Of a stretch of DNA of 64,000 bases, positions 35,699 through 45,042 are shown in pieces (position 1 is the stretch's first letter; the number at the start of each line of letters is the position of its first letter). This DNA comes from Ruminococcus sp. Phil15 (GTDB lineage: Bacteria; Bacillota; Clostridia; Oscillospirales; Ruminococcaceae). Both the position numbers and the translations under genes were made by a program. The notes below the pieces were generated by a model that worked only from the letters and a program-made list of their open reading frames with translations, did no database searches and was not told the DNA's origin. Where the stretch lies: assembly GCA_001940995.1 (NCBI GenBank), contig MSHC01000034.1, positions 185,474-249,473 of the forward strand. The letters run 5' to 3'.

Positions 35699-36100
35699 AT
35701 GATTAATCTCATTACAGGTAAAAGAGGAAGCGGAAAGACCAAGATTCTTATCGAGAGAATTACTGAGGCCGCAAATACAGCAACAGGCGCAGTGGTTTGC
35801 ATCGAAAGAGGTATGAAGCTTACATATGATATCCCACACAAAGTAAGACTTGTTGATGCTGAGGAGTATGGAATCAACAGCTTTGACGCATTCTATGGCT
35901 TTGTAACAGGTATGCTCGCAGGCAACTACGACATACAGCAGGTGTTCGTTGACGGTATCCTCAAAATGGGCGGCAGAGATTACGACGCTCTCGGCGCAAT
36001 GCTCGAAAAGCTTGCAATGGTTGCTAAGGACGTAAAAATTGTATTTACGGTATCTGAGGATGACGAGAACCTCCCGGCAAAAGTTAAGGCATTTATGTAA
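35699..36100 (+). CDS. Small P-loop ATPase-like protein
   Basis: A 133-aa protein with an N-terminal Walker A (LITGKRGSGKT, about residues 4-14) and a hydrophobic strand ending in VFVDG that could act as Walker B. The rest looks like a minimal RecA-like alpha-beta core. Its length is too short for PilT or a full kinase, though similar proteins are sometimes labelled twitching-motility PilT. The ATG at 35699 follows GGAG. It comes 75 bp after pgi. Function unknown. Confidence 0.7.
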   Translation: MINLITGKRGSGKTKILIERITEAANTATGAVVCIERGMKLTYDIPHKVRLVDAEEYGINSFDAFYGFVTGMLAGNYDIQQVFVDGILKMGGRDYDALGAMLEKLAMVAKDVKIVFTVSEDDENLPAKVKAFM

Positions 36101-36117
36101 AAAAATCTCAAAATCAC

Positions 36118-36146
36118 TTGACATTGTAGAAAATTAACGCTATAAT
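36118..36146 (+). promoter_or_regulatory. Consensus SigA promoter of DUF177-rpmF
   Basis: TTGACA (36118-36123), a 17-bp spacer and TATAAT (36141-36146) give a perfect consensus, as expected for a ribosomal protein operon. Confidence 0.92.
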
Positions 36147-36192
36147 GGAATTTGTGATGTTCTGTTCTCGACGCTAAAAAAGGATTATTTGT

Positions 36193-36636
36193 ATGATTAT
36201 TCAGCTTAAACAGTTATTCGACATCGTTGGTGAGAGAAAAGACTTGAACTTTGAAATCGCCAAAGAAGAACTCAGTGAGTATCAGCACCTTGATTTTGCG
36301 TCAGGGATTGCAATTAACGGCACTATTGTTAATAGGGCAGGAGTAGTAACACTCAGCTTTTCCTGTGCATTTACAATGAACCAGTTTTGCGACAGATGTC
36401 TTTGTGAGTTTGAACGTGAGTATAAGTTTGACTATGAGCATATCCTGGTCAGAAATTCATCGAGTGACGATTTTGTGGAATGTCCCGATGATACTCTGGA
36501 TATTAATGAACTCACTATAACCGATCTTTTGCTTTCACTTCCCTCAAAGATTTTGTGCAGGGAGGACTGCAAGGGGCTGTGCTTCAAATGCGGAGCAGAC
36601 CTTAATGAAGGTCCGTGCAGCTGTCCGACGCTGTAA
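36193..36636 (+). CDS. DUF177 (YceD) family protein
   Basis: A 147-aa YceD/DUF177 protein. The beta-rich N-terminal half carries a central CDRCLCEFE with a CxxC pair. The C-terminal CREDCKGLCFKCGADLNEGPCSC holds the family cysteine cluster. DUF177 proteins are almost always encoded just before rpmF, as here (46 bp), and are linked to rRNA processing in other organisms. AAAGGA precedes the ATG. Confidence 0.92.
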   Translation: MIIQLKQLFDIVGERKDLNFEIAKEELSEYQHLDFASGIAINGTIVNRAGVVTLSFSCAFTMNQFCDRCLCEFEREYKFDYEHILVRNSSSDDFVECPDDTLDINELTITDLLLSLPSKILCREDCKGLCFKCGADLNEGPCSCPTL

Positions 36637-36682
36637 TTGCAAAGGTAACAATGATTTTAAATCCTAAAGAGGAGGTGCCAAA

Positions 36683-36868
36683 ATGGCAGTACCAAAGAGA
36701 AAGGTTTCCAAGGCTAGACGTGACAAGAGACGTTCTGCAGTTTGGAAGTTAGACATGCCTGCTCTTTGCAAGTGTTCAAATTGCGGTGAGCTTACAGCTC
36801 CGCACAAGGTTTGCAAGGCTTGCGGATATTATAAGGGCGTAGAGGTAATCGCTAAGAACGAGGATTAA
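36683..36868 (+). CDS. rpmF: 50S ribosomal protein L32
   Basis: A 61-aa L32. The start MAVPKRKVSKARRDKRRS is canonical, and the zinc-ribbon version is present with CSNCGE and CKACGYYKG. The zinc form contrasts with cysteine-free paralogues used under zinc limitation. AGAGGAGGTG gives a strong ribosome site. A terminator follows. Confidence 0.96.
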   Translation: MAVPKRKVSKARRDKRRSAVWKLDMPALCKCSNCGELTAPHKVCKACGYYKGVEVIAKNED

Positions 36869-36886
36869 TTGCGTTTCGAAAGTTTA

Positions 36887-36919
36887 GCAGGGAAGGTATA
36901 AATCCTTCTCTGCTTTTTT
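36887..36919 (+). terminator. Terminator of rpmF
   Basis: A 10-bp stem (36887-36896 with 36904-36913, one G-U pair) with a 7-nt loop is followed by six T residues. Confidence 0.92.
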
Positions 36920-36944
36920 CGTAAAAGGAAGGGAGAGATAAATA

Positions 36945-38276
36945 ATGGCGCTTCCTGTCGTAGCTATCGTCGGCAGACCTAATGTCGGCAAATCAACATT
37001 GTTCAATAAGCTTATCGGTCAGAGATTGTCTATCGTCGAGGACACTCCGGGCGTGACAAGAGACCGTATATATTCAAAATGCGAATGGGCGGGCAAGGAG
37101 TTTATGCTCGTGGATACAGGCGGTATTGAGCCTGACAGCGACGACGTAATTCTTTCGCAGATGCGCAGACAAGCAGAGCTTGCTATTACAACGGCCCAGG
37201 TAGCCGTTCTCGTTACTGATATGAAGTGCGGCGTTACTGCAAATGACTATGAAGTAGCTTCAATGCTCTTAAAGTCGGGTAAGCCCGTCGTGCTTTGTGT
37301 AAACAAGTGCGACGCCTTGGGCGAGCCGCCCGTGGAATTTTATGAGTTCTATAATCTGGGACTAGGCGATCCCATACCCGTTTCATCTGTCCACGGCCAC
37401 GGAACGGGCGACCTGCTTGATGCCGTACTTGAATATCTTCCGGCAGAGGGCGGAGAAGATTATGGCGATGATGTAATAAAAGTTGCTGTAATCGGAAAAC
37501 CTAACGTTGGTAAGTCGTCAATCATAAATAGAATTTGCGGCGAGGAAAGAGTTATCGTTTCTAATATCGCAGGCACTACAAGAGATGCAACCGATACTGT
37601 CGTAGAAAACGAAAACGGACAGTTTGTGTTTATTGATACCGCAGGAATAAGACGTAAGTCTAAGGTTCTTGAGAGCATTGAGAAATATAGCGTTCTGCGT
37701 TCATATATGGCTGTCGACAGAGCAGATGTTGCTGTAATAGTAATCGATGCAACAGAGGGCTTCACTGAACAGGATTCCAAAGTCGCAGGCTATGCCCACG
37801 AAAAAGGAAAAGCCTGCGTTGTAGCTGTAAACAAGTGGGATGCAATTGAAAAGGATACAAACACTATGGACGAGTTCCGTAAAAAGCTCAGGGACGATTT
37901 CAGCTTTATGTCATACGTCCCGTTCGTGTTTATTTCTGCAAAAACAGGTCAGAGAATTGAAAAGCTTTTTGATATGATTAGGTATGTCGCAGAGCAGAAC
38001 AGTATGAGAATATCAACCGGAAAGCTTAACGATGTCCTCGCCTATGCAACTGCAAGAGTCCAGCCGCCTTCCGACAAGGGCAAGCGGCTCAAGATTTACT
38101 ATATGACTCAGGCTTCAACAAAGCCGCCAACGTTTGTAGTGTTCGTCAACAGAAAGGACCTTTTCCATTTCTCATATCAGCGTTATCTTGAAAACCAGAT
38201 CAGAGAAACCTTTGGTCTTGATGCTACACCTATCGTTATGAGTGTCAGAGAAAGAGACACCCTCGACGTAAAATAA
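36945..38276 (+). CDS. der: Ribosome-associated GTPase Der (EngA)
   Basis: A 443-aa tandem GTPase needed for 50S assembly. Two G domains are present: GRPNVGKST with DTGG and NKCD (about 1-165), then GKPNVGKSS with DTAG and NKWD (about 180-350). A C-terminal KH-like domain follows. It heads a der-plsY-gpsA operon; plsY begins 19 bp downstream. Confidence 0.96.
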   Translation: MALPVVAIVGRPNVGKSTLFNKLIGQRLSIVEDTPGVTRDRIYSKCEWAGKEFMLVDTGGIEPDSDDVILSQMRRQAELAITTAQVAVLVTDMKCGVTANDYEVASMLLKSGKPVVLCVNKCDALGEPPVEFYEFYNLGLGDPIPVSSVHGHGTGDLLDAVLEYLPAEGGEDYGDDVIKVAVIGKPNVGKSSIINRICGEERVIVSNIAGTTRDATDTVVENENGQFVFIDTAGIRRKSKVLESIEKYSVLRSYMAVDRADVAVIVIDATEGFTEQDSKVAGYAHEKGKACVVAVNKWDAIEKDTNTMDEFRKKLRDDFSFMSYVPFVFISAKTGQRIEKLFDMIRYVAEQNSMRISTGKLNDVLAYATARVQPPSDKGKRLKIYYMTQASTKPPTFVVFVNRKDLFHFSYQRYLENQIRETFGLDATPIVMSVRERDTLDVK

Positions 38277-38295
38277 TATTTTGGGGGATGGATTT

Positions 38296-38958
38296 ATGAC
38301 AAAATATATCGTACTTGCGTTTACAATTTTATTTCCTTATCTTCTTGGAAGTATGAATTCGGCAATTGTCGTTTGTAAAACGCTTCAGGGAAAGGATATC
38401 CGTGAGTATGGCAGTAATAATGCGGGACTTACGAATGTACTTCGTGTTTTCGGAAAGCCGACAGCTATTGTAACACTTATTGTTGACCTTATTAAGGGCG
38501 TTGCAGCCGTTCTTATATGTAAATATGTCGCAATCGGTTTTGACGTCGAATTTTTCGGTAATCCGCTGTTCATAAGCTATCTTGCCGGTATTTTTGTAAT
38601 TATCGGTCACGTTTTTCCTTTGTATTATGGATTCAGAGGCGGCAAGGGAGTTCTGCTTACAGCAACTACGCTGCTTGCAATTGACCCGCTTACTTGGTTT
38701 TTTGCAATGCTTGTGTTCTTTGCTATTGTAGCACTTAGCAGATATGTTTCGCTTGCTTCAATGCTTGCGGCTATTTCTTATCCGATAATTACGGGTATAA
38801 CACAGACTATGAGAGATTACGACCACGTTCTTATGAATGTGCTTTGTACCTCGTTTATTGCGCTTCTGATTGTCGTAAAGCATCATGCAAATATCTCAAG
38901 GCTTATTCACGGTACCGAAAACAGGCTCGGTTCGAAGCCTAAAGACAAGGAGAAATAA
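38296..38958 (+). CDS. plsY: Glycerol-3-phosphate acyltransferase PlsY
   Basis: A 220-aa membrane enzyme that transfers acyl from acyl-phosphate to glycerol-3-phosphate. It has about five membrane helices and the PlsY loops LGSMNSAIV, GSNNAGLTNVLR, and GHVFPLYYGFRGGKGV. The ATG at 38296 follows GGGGGA. Its substrate is made by GpsA, encoded 2 bp downstream. PlsX, its usual partner, is not in the window. Confidence 0.95.
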   Translation: MTKYIVLAFTILFPYLLGSMNSAIVVCKTLQGKDIREYGSNNAGLTNVLRVFGKPTAIVTLIVDLIKGVAAVLICKYVAIGFDVEFFGNPLFISYLAGIFVIIGHVFPLYYGFRGGKGVLLTATTLLAIDPLTWFFAMLVFFAIVALSRYVSLASMLAAISYPIITGITQTMRDYDHVLMNVLCTSFIALLIVVKHHANISRLIHGTENRLGSKPKDKEK

Positions 38959-38960
38959 TT

Positions 38961-39965
38961 ATGGCAGATATCACGATACTTGGCTCAGGAGGATTCGGTC
39001 TTGCACTCGCTTATATGTGCGCTAATATGGAGCATTCCGTTACAGTATGGTCCGCTTTTCAAGATGAAATAGACGCTATTAAGCGTACGGGAGAGCTTCG
39101 TTCCAAGCTACCCGGTGTAATTATTCCAAAGAGCGTAAAGCTAACAACCGATATTTCCTGCGTTAAGGATTCTGAAATTGTAATTATAGGAATTCCTTCT
39201 AAGTTTGTCGGTGATGTCTGCTCTCAGGCAAAGGAGTTTATCAAGCCAGACGCCGTTGTGGTAAGCACCTCTAAGGGACTTGAAAACGGGACTTTAAAGA
39301 GAATGAGCGAAGTTATTTCCGAAATTCTCACTAATCCTGTTGTGGTTCTTTCAGGACCGTCGCACGCCGAAGAAATAGGCAGAGGAATGCCAACCACGGT
39401 TGTTGCCGCCTGCGAAGAGCTTTCATACGCAAGCTATGTCCAGAAGCAGCTTACGAACAATACTCTCAGAATTTATACAAATTCAGATGTGATAGGCTGC
39501 GAAATCGGCGGTTCGCTCAAGAACGTTATAGCCCTTGCCTGCGGCGTTCTCGATGGAATGGGACTTGGCGATAACACAAAGGCTGCGCTTATTACAAGAG
39601 GTCTTGCGGAGATAACAAGGCTCGGTATAGCGCTTGGCGCAAATAAAAGTACATTTTCTGGTCTTACAGGTGTCGGTGACCTCATAGTTACCTGCACAAG
39701 TATGCACAGCCGTAACAGGCGTGCGGGAATCCTCATCGGACAGGGAGTTTCAGCCGAGGAGGCTGTAAAGAGAGTGGGTACGGTTGAAGGCTATTTTTGT
39801 ACCCAGACAGCCTATGAGCTTGCACAGAAGCTCTCGGTGGAAGTCCCTATTACCGAACAGCTTTACAAAATACTATTTGACAATCAGCCTGCCGATGTTG
39901 CTCTAAGGACACTGATGAGCAGAGAATCCAAGCACGAGGCAGAGGAAGATTTATATCTTTTCTGA
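38961..39965 (+). CDS. gpsA: Glycerol-3-phosphate dehydrogenase [NAD(P)+]
   Basis: A 334-aa dehydrogenase that reduces dihydroxyacetone phosphate to sn-glycerol-3-phosphate for lipid synthesis. The Rossmann motif is ILGSGGFGLALA (about residues 5-16), LSGPSHAEEIGRG follows, and the catalytic Lys is in GGSLKNVIALACG. It ends in a bidirectional terminator. The plsY-gpsA pairing makes lysophosphatidic acid in one unit. Confidence 0.95.
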   Translation: MADITILGSGGFGLALAYMCANMEHSVTVWSAFQDEIDAIKRTGELRSKLPGVIIPKSVKLTTDISCVKDSEIVIIGIPSKFVGDVCSQAKEFIKPDAVVVSTSKGLENGTLKRMSEVISEILTNPVVVLSGPSHAEEIGRGMPTTVVAACEELSYASYVQKQLTNNTLRIYTNSDVIGCEIGGSLKNVIALACGVLDGMGLGDNTKAALITRGLAEITRLGIALGANKSTFSGLTGVGDLIVTCTSMHSRNRRAGILIGQGVSAEEAVKRVGTVEGYFCTQTAYELAQKLSVEVPITEQLYKILFDNQPADVALRTLMSRESKHEAEEDLYLF

Positions 39966-39973
39966 GCAAAAAT

Positions 39974-40008
39974 AAGCTCTGCAACACGAAGAACGTGAAG
40001 CAGAGCTT
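39974..40008. terminator. Bidirectional terminator after gpsA
   Basis: A 9-bp stem (39974-39982 with 40000-40008) extended by a CACG/CGTG inner stem lies between gpsA and the convergent zinc-ribbon gene, with T residues on the right. Confidence 0.85.
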
Positions 40009-40020
40009 TTAATTTACATA

Positions 40021-40704
40021 TTATTCAGTCGCTTTTAGATATGTTGAAACGGCGGCGCTTGCTATCAGTAACGCACTTTCTATGTAGAAGCCGATTTGCA
40101 TCGTTGCCTTAACTCCGGCATTTGAAGATGTCATCATATGGTATAGCAGCATAAAGAACGCTATAGCGCACAGGCCTGAGATGATTATGTCACGTCGTCT
40201 TTCGTTTATTGGCAGGAAACAGAAAAGAATAGAAACTACAATTGCCACAATAGAAATTTTGACATACACATTATTGCCAACTGTATATTTTGTGCCATTT
40301 TCGTCCTTAAACTCGGTTAAAGTTATGTGTCCGAATCCTGATAAGGTCTGCGGCTCGGGATTTGTAACAGTATATACTTCCTTACCGAGAAGAGCGTTCA
40401 TTCCGTTCGCAATATCCTCGGACATACCGGTGAATTTGTATGTAGTCAAAGGAAGGATGAAGCATAACAGAGCCGCAATAAGAAGCGCTTTAAGGGTAGT
40501 GAAAACTTTATCGTGTTCGTCGCCTTTGAGAAGAATATCTTTTCTTGCAATATCGACAGGCGTTGGGCTTATCTGCTCCGGCTTTTTCTCCGCCAAGTTC
40601 GTGCCTGTGTCAGCAGCAGAATTTATCCTTGGCAGGTCGCATCCGCAGTTTTTACAAATAGTGTCACCGCTTTCGTATGGTGCGCCGCAAATTTTACAAT
40701 TCAT
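40021..40704 (-). CDS. Zinc-ribbon membrane protein of unknown function
   Basis: A 227-aa protein. The N-terminal zinc ribbon has CKICG and CKNCG pairs (residues 3-20). A polar linker (about 20-70) and about four membrane segments follow (near 75-95, 145-165, 170-190 and 200-220). The loop after the first segment is about 50 residues. Such zinc_ribbon_2 membrane proteins are common and mostly uncharacterised. The ATG at 40704 follows GGGGG; the longer frame upstream has no ribosome site. It is convergent with gpsA. Confidence 0.78.
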   Translation of the reverse strand: MNCKICGAPYESGDTICKNCGCDLPRINSAADTGTNLAEKKPEQISPTPVDIARKDILLKGDEHDKVFTTLKALLIAALLCFILPLTTYKFTGMSEDIANGMNALLGKEVYTVTNPEPQTLSGFGHITLTEFKDENGTKYTVGNNVYVKISIVAIVVSILFCFLPINERRRDIIISGLCAIAFFMLLYHMMTSSNAGVKATMQIGFYIESALLIASAAVSTYLKATE

Positions 40705-40723
40705 AATGATTCCCCCAATCCAC

Positions 40724-40751
40724 AGTATAATGTTAACACATTTTACACCAA
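40724..40751 (-). promoter_or_regulatory. Promoter of the zinc-ribbon membrane protein
   Basis: On the minus strand TTGGTG (40751-40746) and TATACT (40729-40724) have a 16-bp spacer. A better TTGACA lies a few bases further up but its spacing to the -10 is 23 bp. Confidence 0.45.
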
Positions 40752-40817
40752 GTGTCAATAATAATATTTTAAAGCCGGAAACACAGATTTTTTTAAATCT
40801 AAATTTCCTTTTTTCTC

Positions 40818-40846
40818 TTTACATATTGTCTGGTTTATGGTACAAT
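40818..40846 (+). promoter_or_regulatory. Promoter of pyrH-frr
   Basis: TTTACA (40818-40823) and TACAAT (40841-40846) with a 17-bp spacer. Confidence 0.7.
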
Positions 40847-40893
40847 AAAATATGTATAGAAACTCTATTTTAAAACTAAGGAGTGCGTAAACA

Positions 40894-41604
40894 ATGAAAC
40901 CAAAATATAAGAGAGTGCTGCTTAAGCTTAGCGGTGAGGCACTTGCAGGCGATAAGAAAACCGGACTTGATTATGAAGTAATCACAACCTATGCAAGGAG
41001 CATAAAAAAATGTGTGGACGCAGGCGTTGAGGTTGCTATTGTAGTAGGCGGCGGAAACTTCTGGAGAGGACGTTCAAGCGGTGCTATGGACAGAACAAGA
41101 GCCGATCACATAGGTATGCTCGCAACGGCTATGAATGCGCTCGCTGTTACCGACGTTCTTGAAAGCATCGGTGTTGAGGCAAGAGTTCAGACTGCTATTA
41201 CAATGCGTCAGGTCGCTGAGCCTTATATCAGAGGAAAGGCACTCAGACATTTTGATAAGGGCAGAGTAGTTATTTTCGGCTGCGGAACAGGAAATCCGTT
41301 CTTTTCAACCGACACAGCCGCTGCGCTCAGAGCCGCCGAAATTGAAGCAGACATATTCTTAAAGGCTACAATGGTTGACGGCGTTTACGACAAAGACCCT
41401 CATAAGTTTGACGACGCTAAGCGCTATGACAAGCTCACTTTCTCGGAGGTGCTCTCCAACGGACTCCAGGTTATGGACTCAACTGCCGCAGCTATGTGCA
41501 AGGATAACGATATTCCAATCATTGTATTTGACCTCGCAAGACCTGACAACATCTTCGACGCTTGTATGGGCGAGCAGGTAGGCACTCTTGTTTACAACGG
41601 ATAA
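40894..41604 (+). CDS. pyrH: UMP kinase
   Basis: A 236-aa amino-acid-kinase-fold UMP kinase making UDP. The motifs [20 protein letters not shown] and [14 protein letters not shown] are present, and [13 protein letters not shown] is near residue 160. It begins a pyrH-frr-uppS-cdsA run. rpsB and tsf, which usually precede pyrH, are not here. Confidence 0.96.
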   Translation: MKPKYKRVLLKLSGEALAGDKKTGLDYEVITTYARSIKKCVDAGVEVAIVVGGGNFWRGRSSGAMDRTRADHIGMLATAMNALAVTDVLESIGVEARVQTAITMRQVAEPYIRGKALRHFDKGRVVIFGCGTGNPFFSTDTAAALRAAEIEADIFLKATMVDGVYDKDPHKFDDAKRYDKLTFSEVLSNGLQVMDSTAAAMCKDNDIPIIVFDLARPDNIFDACMGEQVGTLVYNG

Positions 41605-41630
41605 TATTTTACATAAAGGAGAATTAAACT

Positions 41631-42185
41631 ATGAAAACAGTTATTAACACAGCTAAGGAAAAGATGCAGAAAACAATAAGCGTTCTTGAAAAGGATTTTG
41701 CCGCTATCAGAGCAGGAAGAGCAAATCCTAACGTTCTTGACAAGGTTACGGTAGATTACTATGGAACGCCTACGCCAATAAGCCAGATGGCAACTGTTTC
41801 TGTTGCAGAAGCAAGAGTTCTTTCAATACAGCCTTGGGATAAGTCACAGCTAAAGCCTATTGAAAAAGCAATCCAGGCATCCGATATCGGTATTAATCCT
41901 ACTAACGACGGTACAGTTTTAAGACTTACATTCCCACAGCTTACCGAGGAAAGACGTAAGGAGATTGTTAAGGAGATTAAGAAGATGGGCGAGGAGTCCA
42001 AGGTTGCTATCCGTTCTATCAGAAGAGATGCAATTGATAAGTTCAAGGCAATGAAGAAGAATTCTGAAATTACCGAGGACGATATGAAAAACTGTGAGGA
42101 GCAGACTCAGAAGATTCACGATACATTCATCAAGAACATTGACGAGCTTGTATCTGTAAAGGAAAAGGAAATTCTCTCTATCTAA
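41631..42185 (+). CDS. frr: Ribosome recycling factor
   Basis: A 184-aa RRF. The helical arms and the conserved FAAIRAGRANPNVLD (about 22-36) and RVLSIQPWDKS are visible. It splits post-termination ribosomes with EF-G. It lies 26 bp after pyrH with an AAAGGAG ribosome site. Confidence 0.96.
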   Translation: MKTVINTAKEKMQKTISVLEKDFAAIRAGRANPNVLDKVTVDYYGTPTPISQMATVSVAEARVLSIQPWDKSQLKPIEKAIQASDIGINPTNDGTVLRLTFPQLTEERRKEIVKEIKKMGEESKVAIRSIRRDAIDKFKAMKKNSEITEDDMKNCEEQTQKIHDTFIKNIDELVSVKEKEILSI

Positions 42186-42217
42186 GCTGCTTATTATTTG
42201 TTGTATGAGGTGATTTT

Positions 42218-42943
42218 GTGGCAAAGGAAATCCCGATTCCTGAGCTTATTTCCGTTCCGACGCACGTTGGAGTTATAATGGACGGTAACGGCAGATGGGC
42301 AAAAAAACGTGGTCTGCCAAGAAAATTCGGTCACAGGGAAGGAGTAAAGACCTTCCGTGCTATAACGAGGAGGGCAAAACAGCTTGGCATCAAGTACATT
42401 ACCTTTTATGCTTTTTCGACCGAAAACTGGAAGCGGCCTAGGGACGAAGTCGATGCTATAATGGCGCTGTTTGAGAAAAATCTAGACGCGGTTAAGGATT
42501 TTATAGACGAAGAAATCAGAGTCAGATTTATCGGTGACAGGACAGCTCTATCTGATACGCTCCGTGCGAAGATGCTCGATACAGAGGAGTCCTCTAAGCA
42601 TTTTACCGATACAACAATGATACTGGCAATTAACTATGGCGGCAGAGATGAAATATGCCATGCCGTAAAAAAGCTTGCATATGCTGTAAAGGACGGTACC
42701 ATACAGCCAGATGACATCACTACCGATATGATTACAGAGCGGCTGTATACCGAGGATATACCTCCGGTAGATTATATCATAAGACCAAGCGGAGAGTTAA
42801 GACTCTCGAACTTTATGATATGGCAGGCAGCGTATGCGGAGTATTACTTCACGAATATCCTATGGCCTGATTTTACTGTCTCTGATTTTGATAAAGCGAT
42901 AGCAGATTTCGGCGAGAGAAGCAGACGCTTTGGAGGAGTATAA
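42218..42943 (+). CDS. uppS: Undecaprenyl diphosphate synthase
   Basis: A 241-aa cis-prenyltransferase for the C55 lipid carrier. VIMDGNGRWAKKRGLPR holds the catalytic Asp (about residue 20), FYAFSTENWKRP and the C-terminal DYIIRPSGELRLSNF are diagnostic. The GTG start is preceded by GAGGTGA. Its substrate pathway includes dxr and ispG downstream. Confidence 0.96.
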   Translation: MAKEIPIPELISVPTHVGVIMDGNGRWAKKRGLPRKFGHREGVKTFRAITRRAKQLGIKYITFYAFSTENWKRPRDEVDAIMALFEKNLDAVKDFIDEEIRVRFIGDRTALSDTLRAKMLDTEESSKHFTDTTMILAINYGGRDEICHAVKKLAYAVKDGTIQPDDITTDMITERLYTEDIPPVDYIIRPSGELRLSNFMIWQAAYAEYYFTNILWPDFTVSDFDKAIADFGERSRRFGGV

Positions 42944-42949
42944 AGTATT

Positions 42950-43768
42950 ATGAAAACTAGAATTATTTCAGCCGCAGTTGCGTTTGTGGTTGCGCTGGTC
43001 GTGCTTATTTTGCACGATACAATAATATTTGATATTGCAATTGCTTTGGTTTCGGCAGGTGCGGTGTTTGAGCTTTTAAGGGCGGCAAGCTGTATGAAGT
43101 TCGCTGCACCGTCAGCAATTTCTATCGGATACGCATTTTTGTACCTCTTTATGAATTTTGCAGATAATTCTGCCGTGTGGCACTACGGACTTAAAGGAGT
43201 GCTTGCAATCGGACTTGCACTATGCTTCTTCAGAATGCATTCGGAAATGAACTTCTATCATGTTTCTTTTATGACGGCTTCCGCACTTTTAGTGCCTGCG
43301 GCTCTTGCAACACTCGTTAATATGAATAATATGGAGTTCGGAATTTTCCTTGTGGTGCTTACCCTCTGTTACGCTTGGCTTGCAGACAGCGGCGCTTACT
43401 TTGCAGGAACATTCCTCGGAAAGCATAAGCTTTGCCCTACCATCAGTCCCAAAAAGACTGTTGAGGGCGTCGCAGGCGGCGCTGTTACAAATGCCGTTTT
43501 AGGCCTTATTCTTTGCTTTATCTATGACAAAGTAATTAATGACGGCGCTGTTGATTTTAATTATCTTATGGTTATACTTGTCGGACTCATTTCCGCAATA
43601 GTAGGACTTGCGGGCGACCTTTCCGCATCGCTCATCAAACGTCAGTGCGGTATTAAGGACTACGGTAACATAATGCCGGGTCACGGCGGTGTAATGGACA
43701 GATTTGACAGCGTGCTTTTTGTTGCGCCGTTTATGTATTTTGTTGTTACTGCCGGACTTTTGTTCTGA
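42950..43768 (+). CDS. cdsA: Phosphatidate cytidylyltransferase
   Basis: A 272-aa membrane enzyme converting phosphatidic acid and CTP to CDP-diacylglycerol. It has about seven membrane helices and the C-terminal signature around DLSASLIKRQCGIKDYG followed by PGHGGVMDRFDS. It feeds PgsA (14379). It starts 6 bp after uppS. Confidence 0.95.
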   Translation: MKTRIISAAVAFVVALVVLILHDTIIFDIAIALVSAGAVFELLRAASCMKFAAPSAISIGYAFLYLFMNFADNSAVWHYGLKGVLAIGLALCFFRMHSEMNFYHVSFMTASALLVPAALATLVNMNNMEFGIFLVVLTLCYAWLADSGAYFAGTFLGKHKLCPTISPKKTVEGVAGGAVTNAVLGLILCFIYDKVINDGAVDFNYLMVILVGLISAIVGLAGDLSASLIKRQCGIKDYGNIMPGHGGVMDRFDSVLFVAPFMYFVVTAGLLF

Positions 43769-43780
43769 TTTTACATTTTA

Positions 43781-43804
43781 AACCCGTCACTTCGGTGTCG
43801 GGTT
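43781..43804 (+). terminator. UUCG hairpin between cdsA and dxr
   Basis: AACCCG (43781-43786) pairs with CGGGTT (43799-43804), with an inner CAC-UUCG-GTG stem. The following TTCGGTGTTTA is poor in T, so it may be a partial terminator or a processing/stability hairpin. Confidence 0.45.
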
Positions 43805-43866
43805 TTCGGTGTTTATTATCGGAAAATTTGTGAAAGGGGAATATCCGATTTATCGGGTAGAATAGA

Positions 43867-45021
43867 ATGGATTATACTAAAACTATCTCAATTTTAGGCT
43901 CGACAGGATCTATCGGTACGCAGGCTCTCGAAATTGCAAAAATGCATAACATAAGGGTTATTGCAATTGCCGCAAAATCCAATGCTGAGCTTCTTATCAA
44001 ACAGGCTAAGGAGTTTTCCGCAAAATATGTCTGCATATATGACGAGGATAAGCTCAGCATATTAGAGAAAGCATTTTACGGAACTGATGTGAAGCTCCTC
44101 AGCGGCATGGACGGACTGTGCAGGCTTGCAACGCTTGATGAGGCCGATATAGTCCTTAATTCCGTTGTTGGTATGGTAGGCTTAAAACCTACTCTTATGG
44201 CTATCGAAGCAGGCAAGGATATTGCACTTGCTAACAAGGAAACGCTTGTCGCAGGCGGCGAGCTTGTCATTAAAAATGCAAGACAAAAGAGTGTTAAAAT
44301 ATATCCTGTAGACAGCGAGCATTCTGCAATTTTTCAGTGTTTGCAGGGCAATGACAGAAAGCAGCTTTCTAAGATTATTCTTACGGCGAGCGGCGGACCT
44401 TTTTATAAAAAAGCCAAAAAGGATCTGCAGTCCGTAACCATTGAGCAGGCTCTTAATCACCCTAACTGGGCGATGGGAAAGAAAATTACCATCGACTCTG
44501 CTACGCTTATGAACAAGGGGCTTGAGTTTATTGAAGCAATCTGGCTGTTTGATTTAAAGCCTGAGCAGATTGAAATACTTGTGCAGAGAGAGAGCGTTAT
44601 CCATTCTGCGGTCGAGTATAACGACCATTCTGTCATTGCGCAGCTCGGCGTGCCGGATATGAAAATTCCTATCCAGTACGCTCTCTTGTACCCTGACAGG
44701 GTAGAGTGTCCCACAAAGCCGCTTTCCCTTGCGGATTACGGCACGCTTACCTTTGGCAAGCCTGATTATGAAACCTTTGACTGCCTTTCAGCCTGCATAA
44801 AGGCTGTTTCTATGGGCGGCGCAATGCCTGCTATGGTAAACGGAGCAAACGAAGAAGCGGTGATGCAGTTTCTTGACGGAAACATAGGATTTTTGGAGAT
44901 CGGAGAGCTTGTTATGAGCGTAACAGACGAGCTTCCTAACTCTGAAATAAACTGTCTTGACGACGTTCTCAGAGTCGATGCACTTGCAAGAGAGTATGTA
45001 AGAAATAAAATCCGGAAATAA
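43867..45021 (+). CDS. dxr: 1-Deoxy-D-xylulose 5-phosphate reductoisomerase
   Basis: A 384-aa enzyme for the second step of the MEP isoprenoid pathway. NADPH site ILGSTGSIGTQAL (about residues 8-20), then ANKETLVAGGE, the metal-binding PVDSEHSAIFQCLQG and SGGPFYK. The catalytic loop and the NHPNWAMGKKITIDSATLMNKGLE region follow. It starts a dxr-rseP-ispG-polC run. Confidence 0.96.
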   Translation: MDYTKTISILGSTGSIGTQALEIAKMHNIRVIAIAAKSNAELLIKQAKEFSAKYVCIYDEDKLSILEKAFYGTDVKLLSGMDGLCRLATLDEADIVLNSVVGMVGLKPTLMAIEAGKDIALANKETLVAGGELVIKNARQKSVKIYPVDSEHSAIFQCLQGNDRKQLSKIILTASGGPFYKKAKKDLQSVTIEQALNHPNWAMGKKITIDSATLMNKGLEFIEAIWLFDLKPEQIEILVQRESVIHSAVEYNDHSVIAQLGVPDMKIPIQYALLYPDRVECPTKPLSLADYGTLTFGKPDYETFDCLSACIKAVSMGGAMPAMVNGANEEAVMQFLDGNIGFLEIGELVMSVTDELPNSEINCLDDVLRVDALAREYVRNKIRK

Positions 45022-45042
45022 ATTATGTGAGGTAACATTAGC

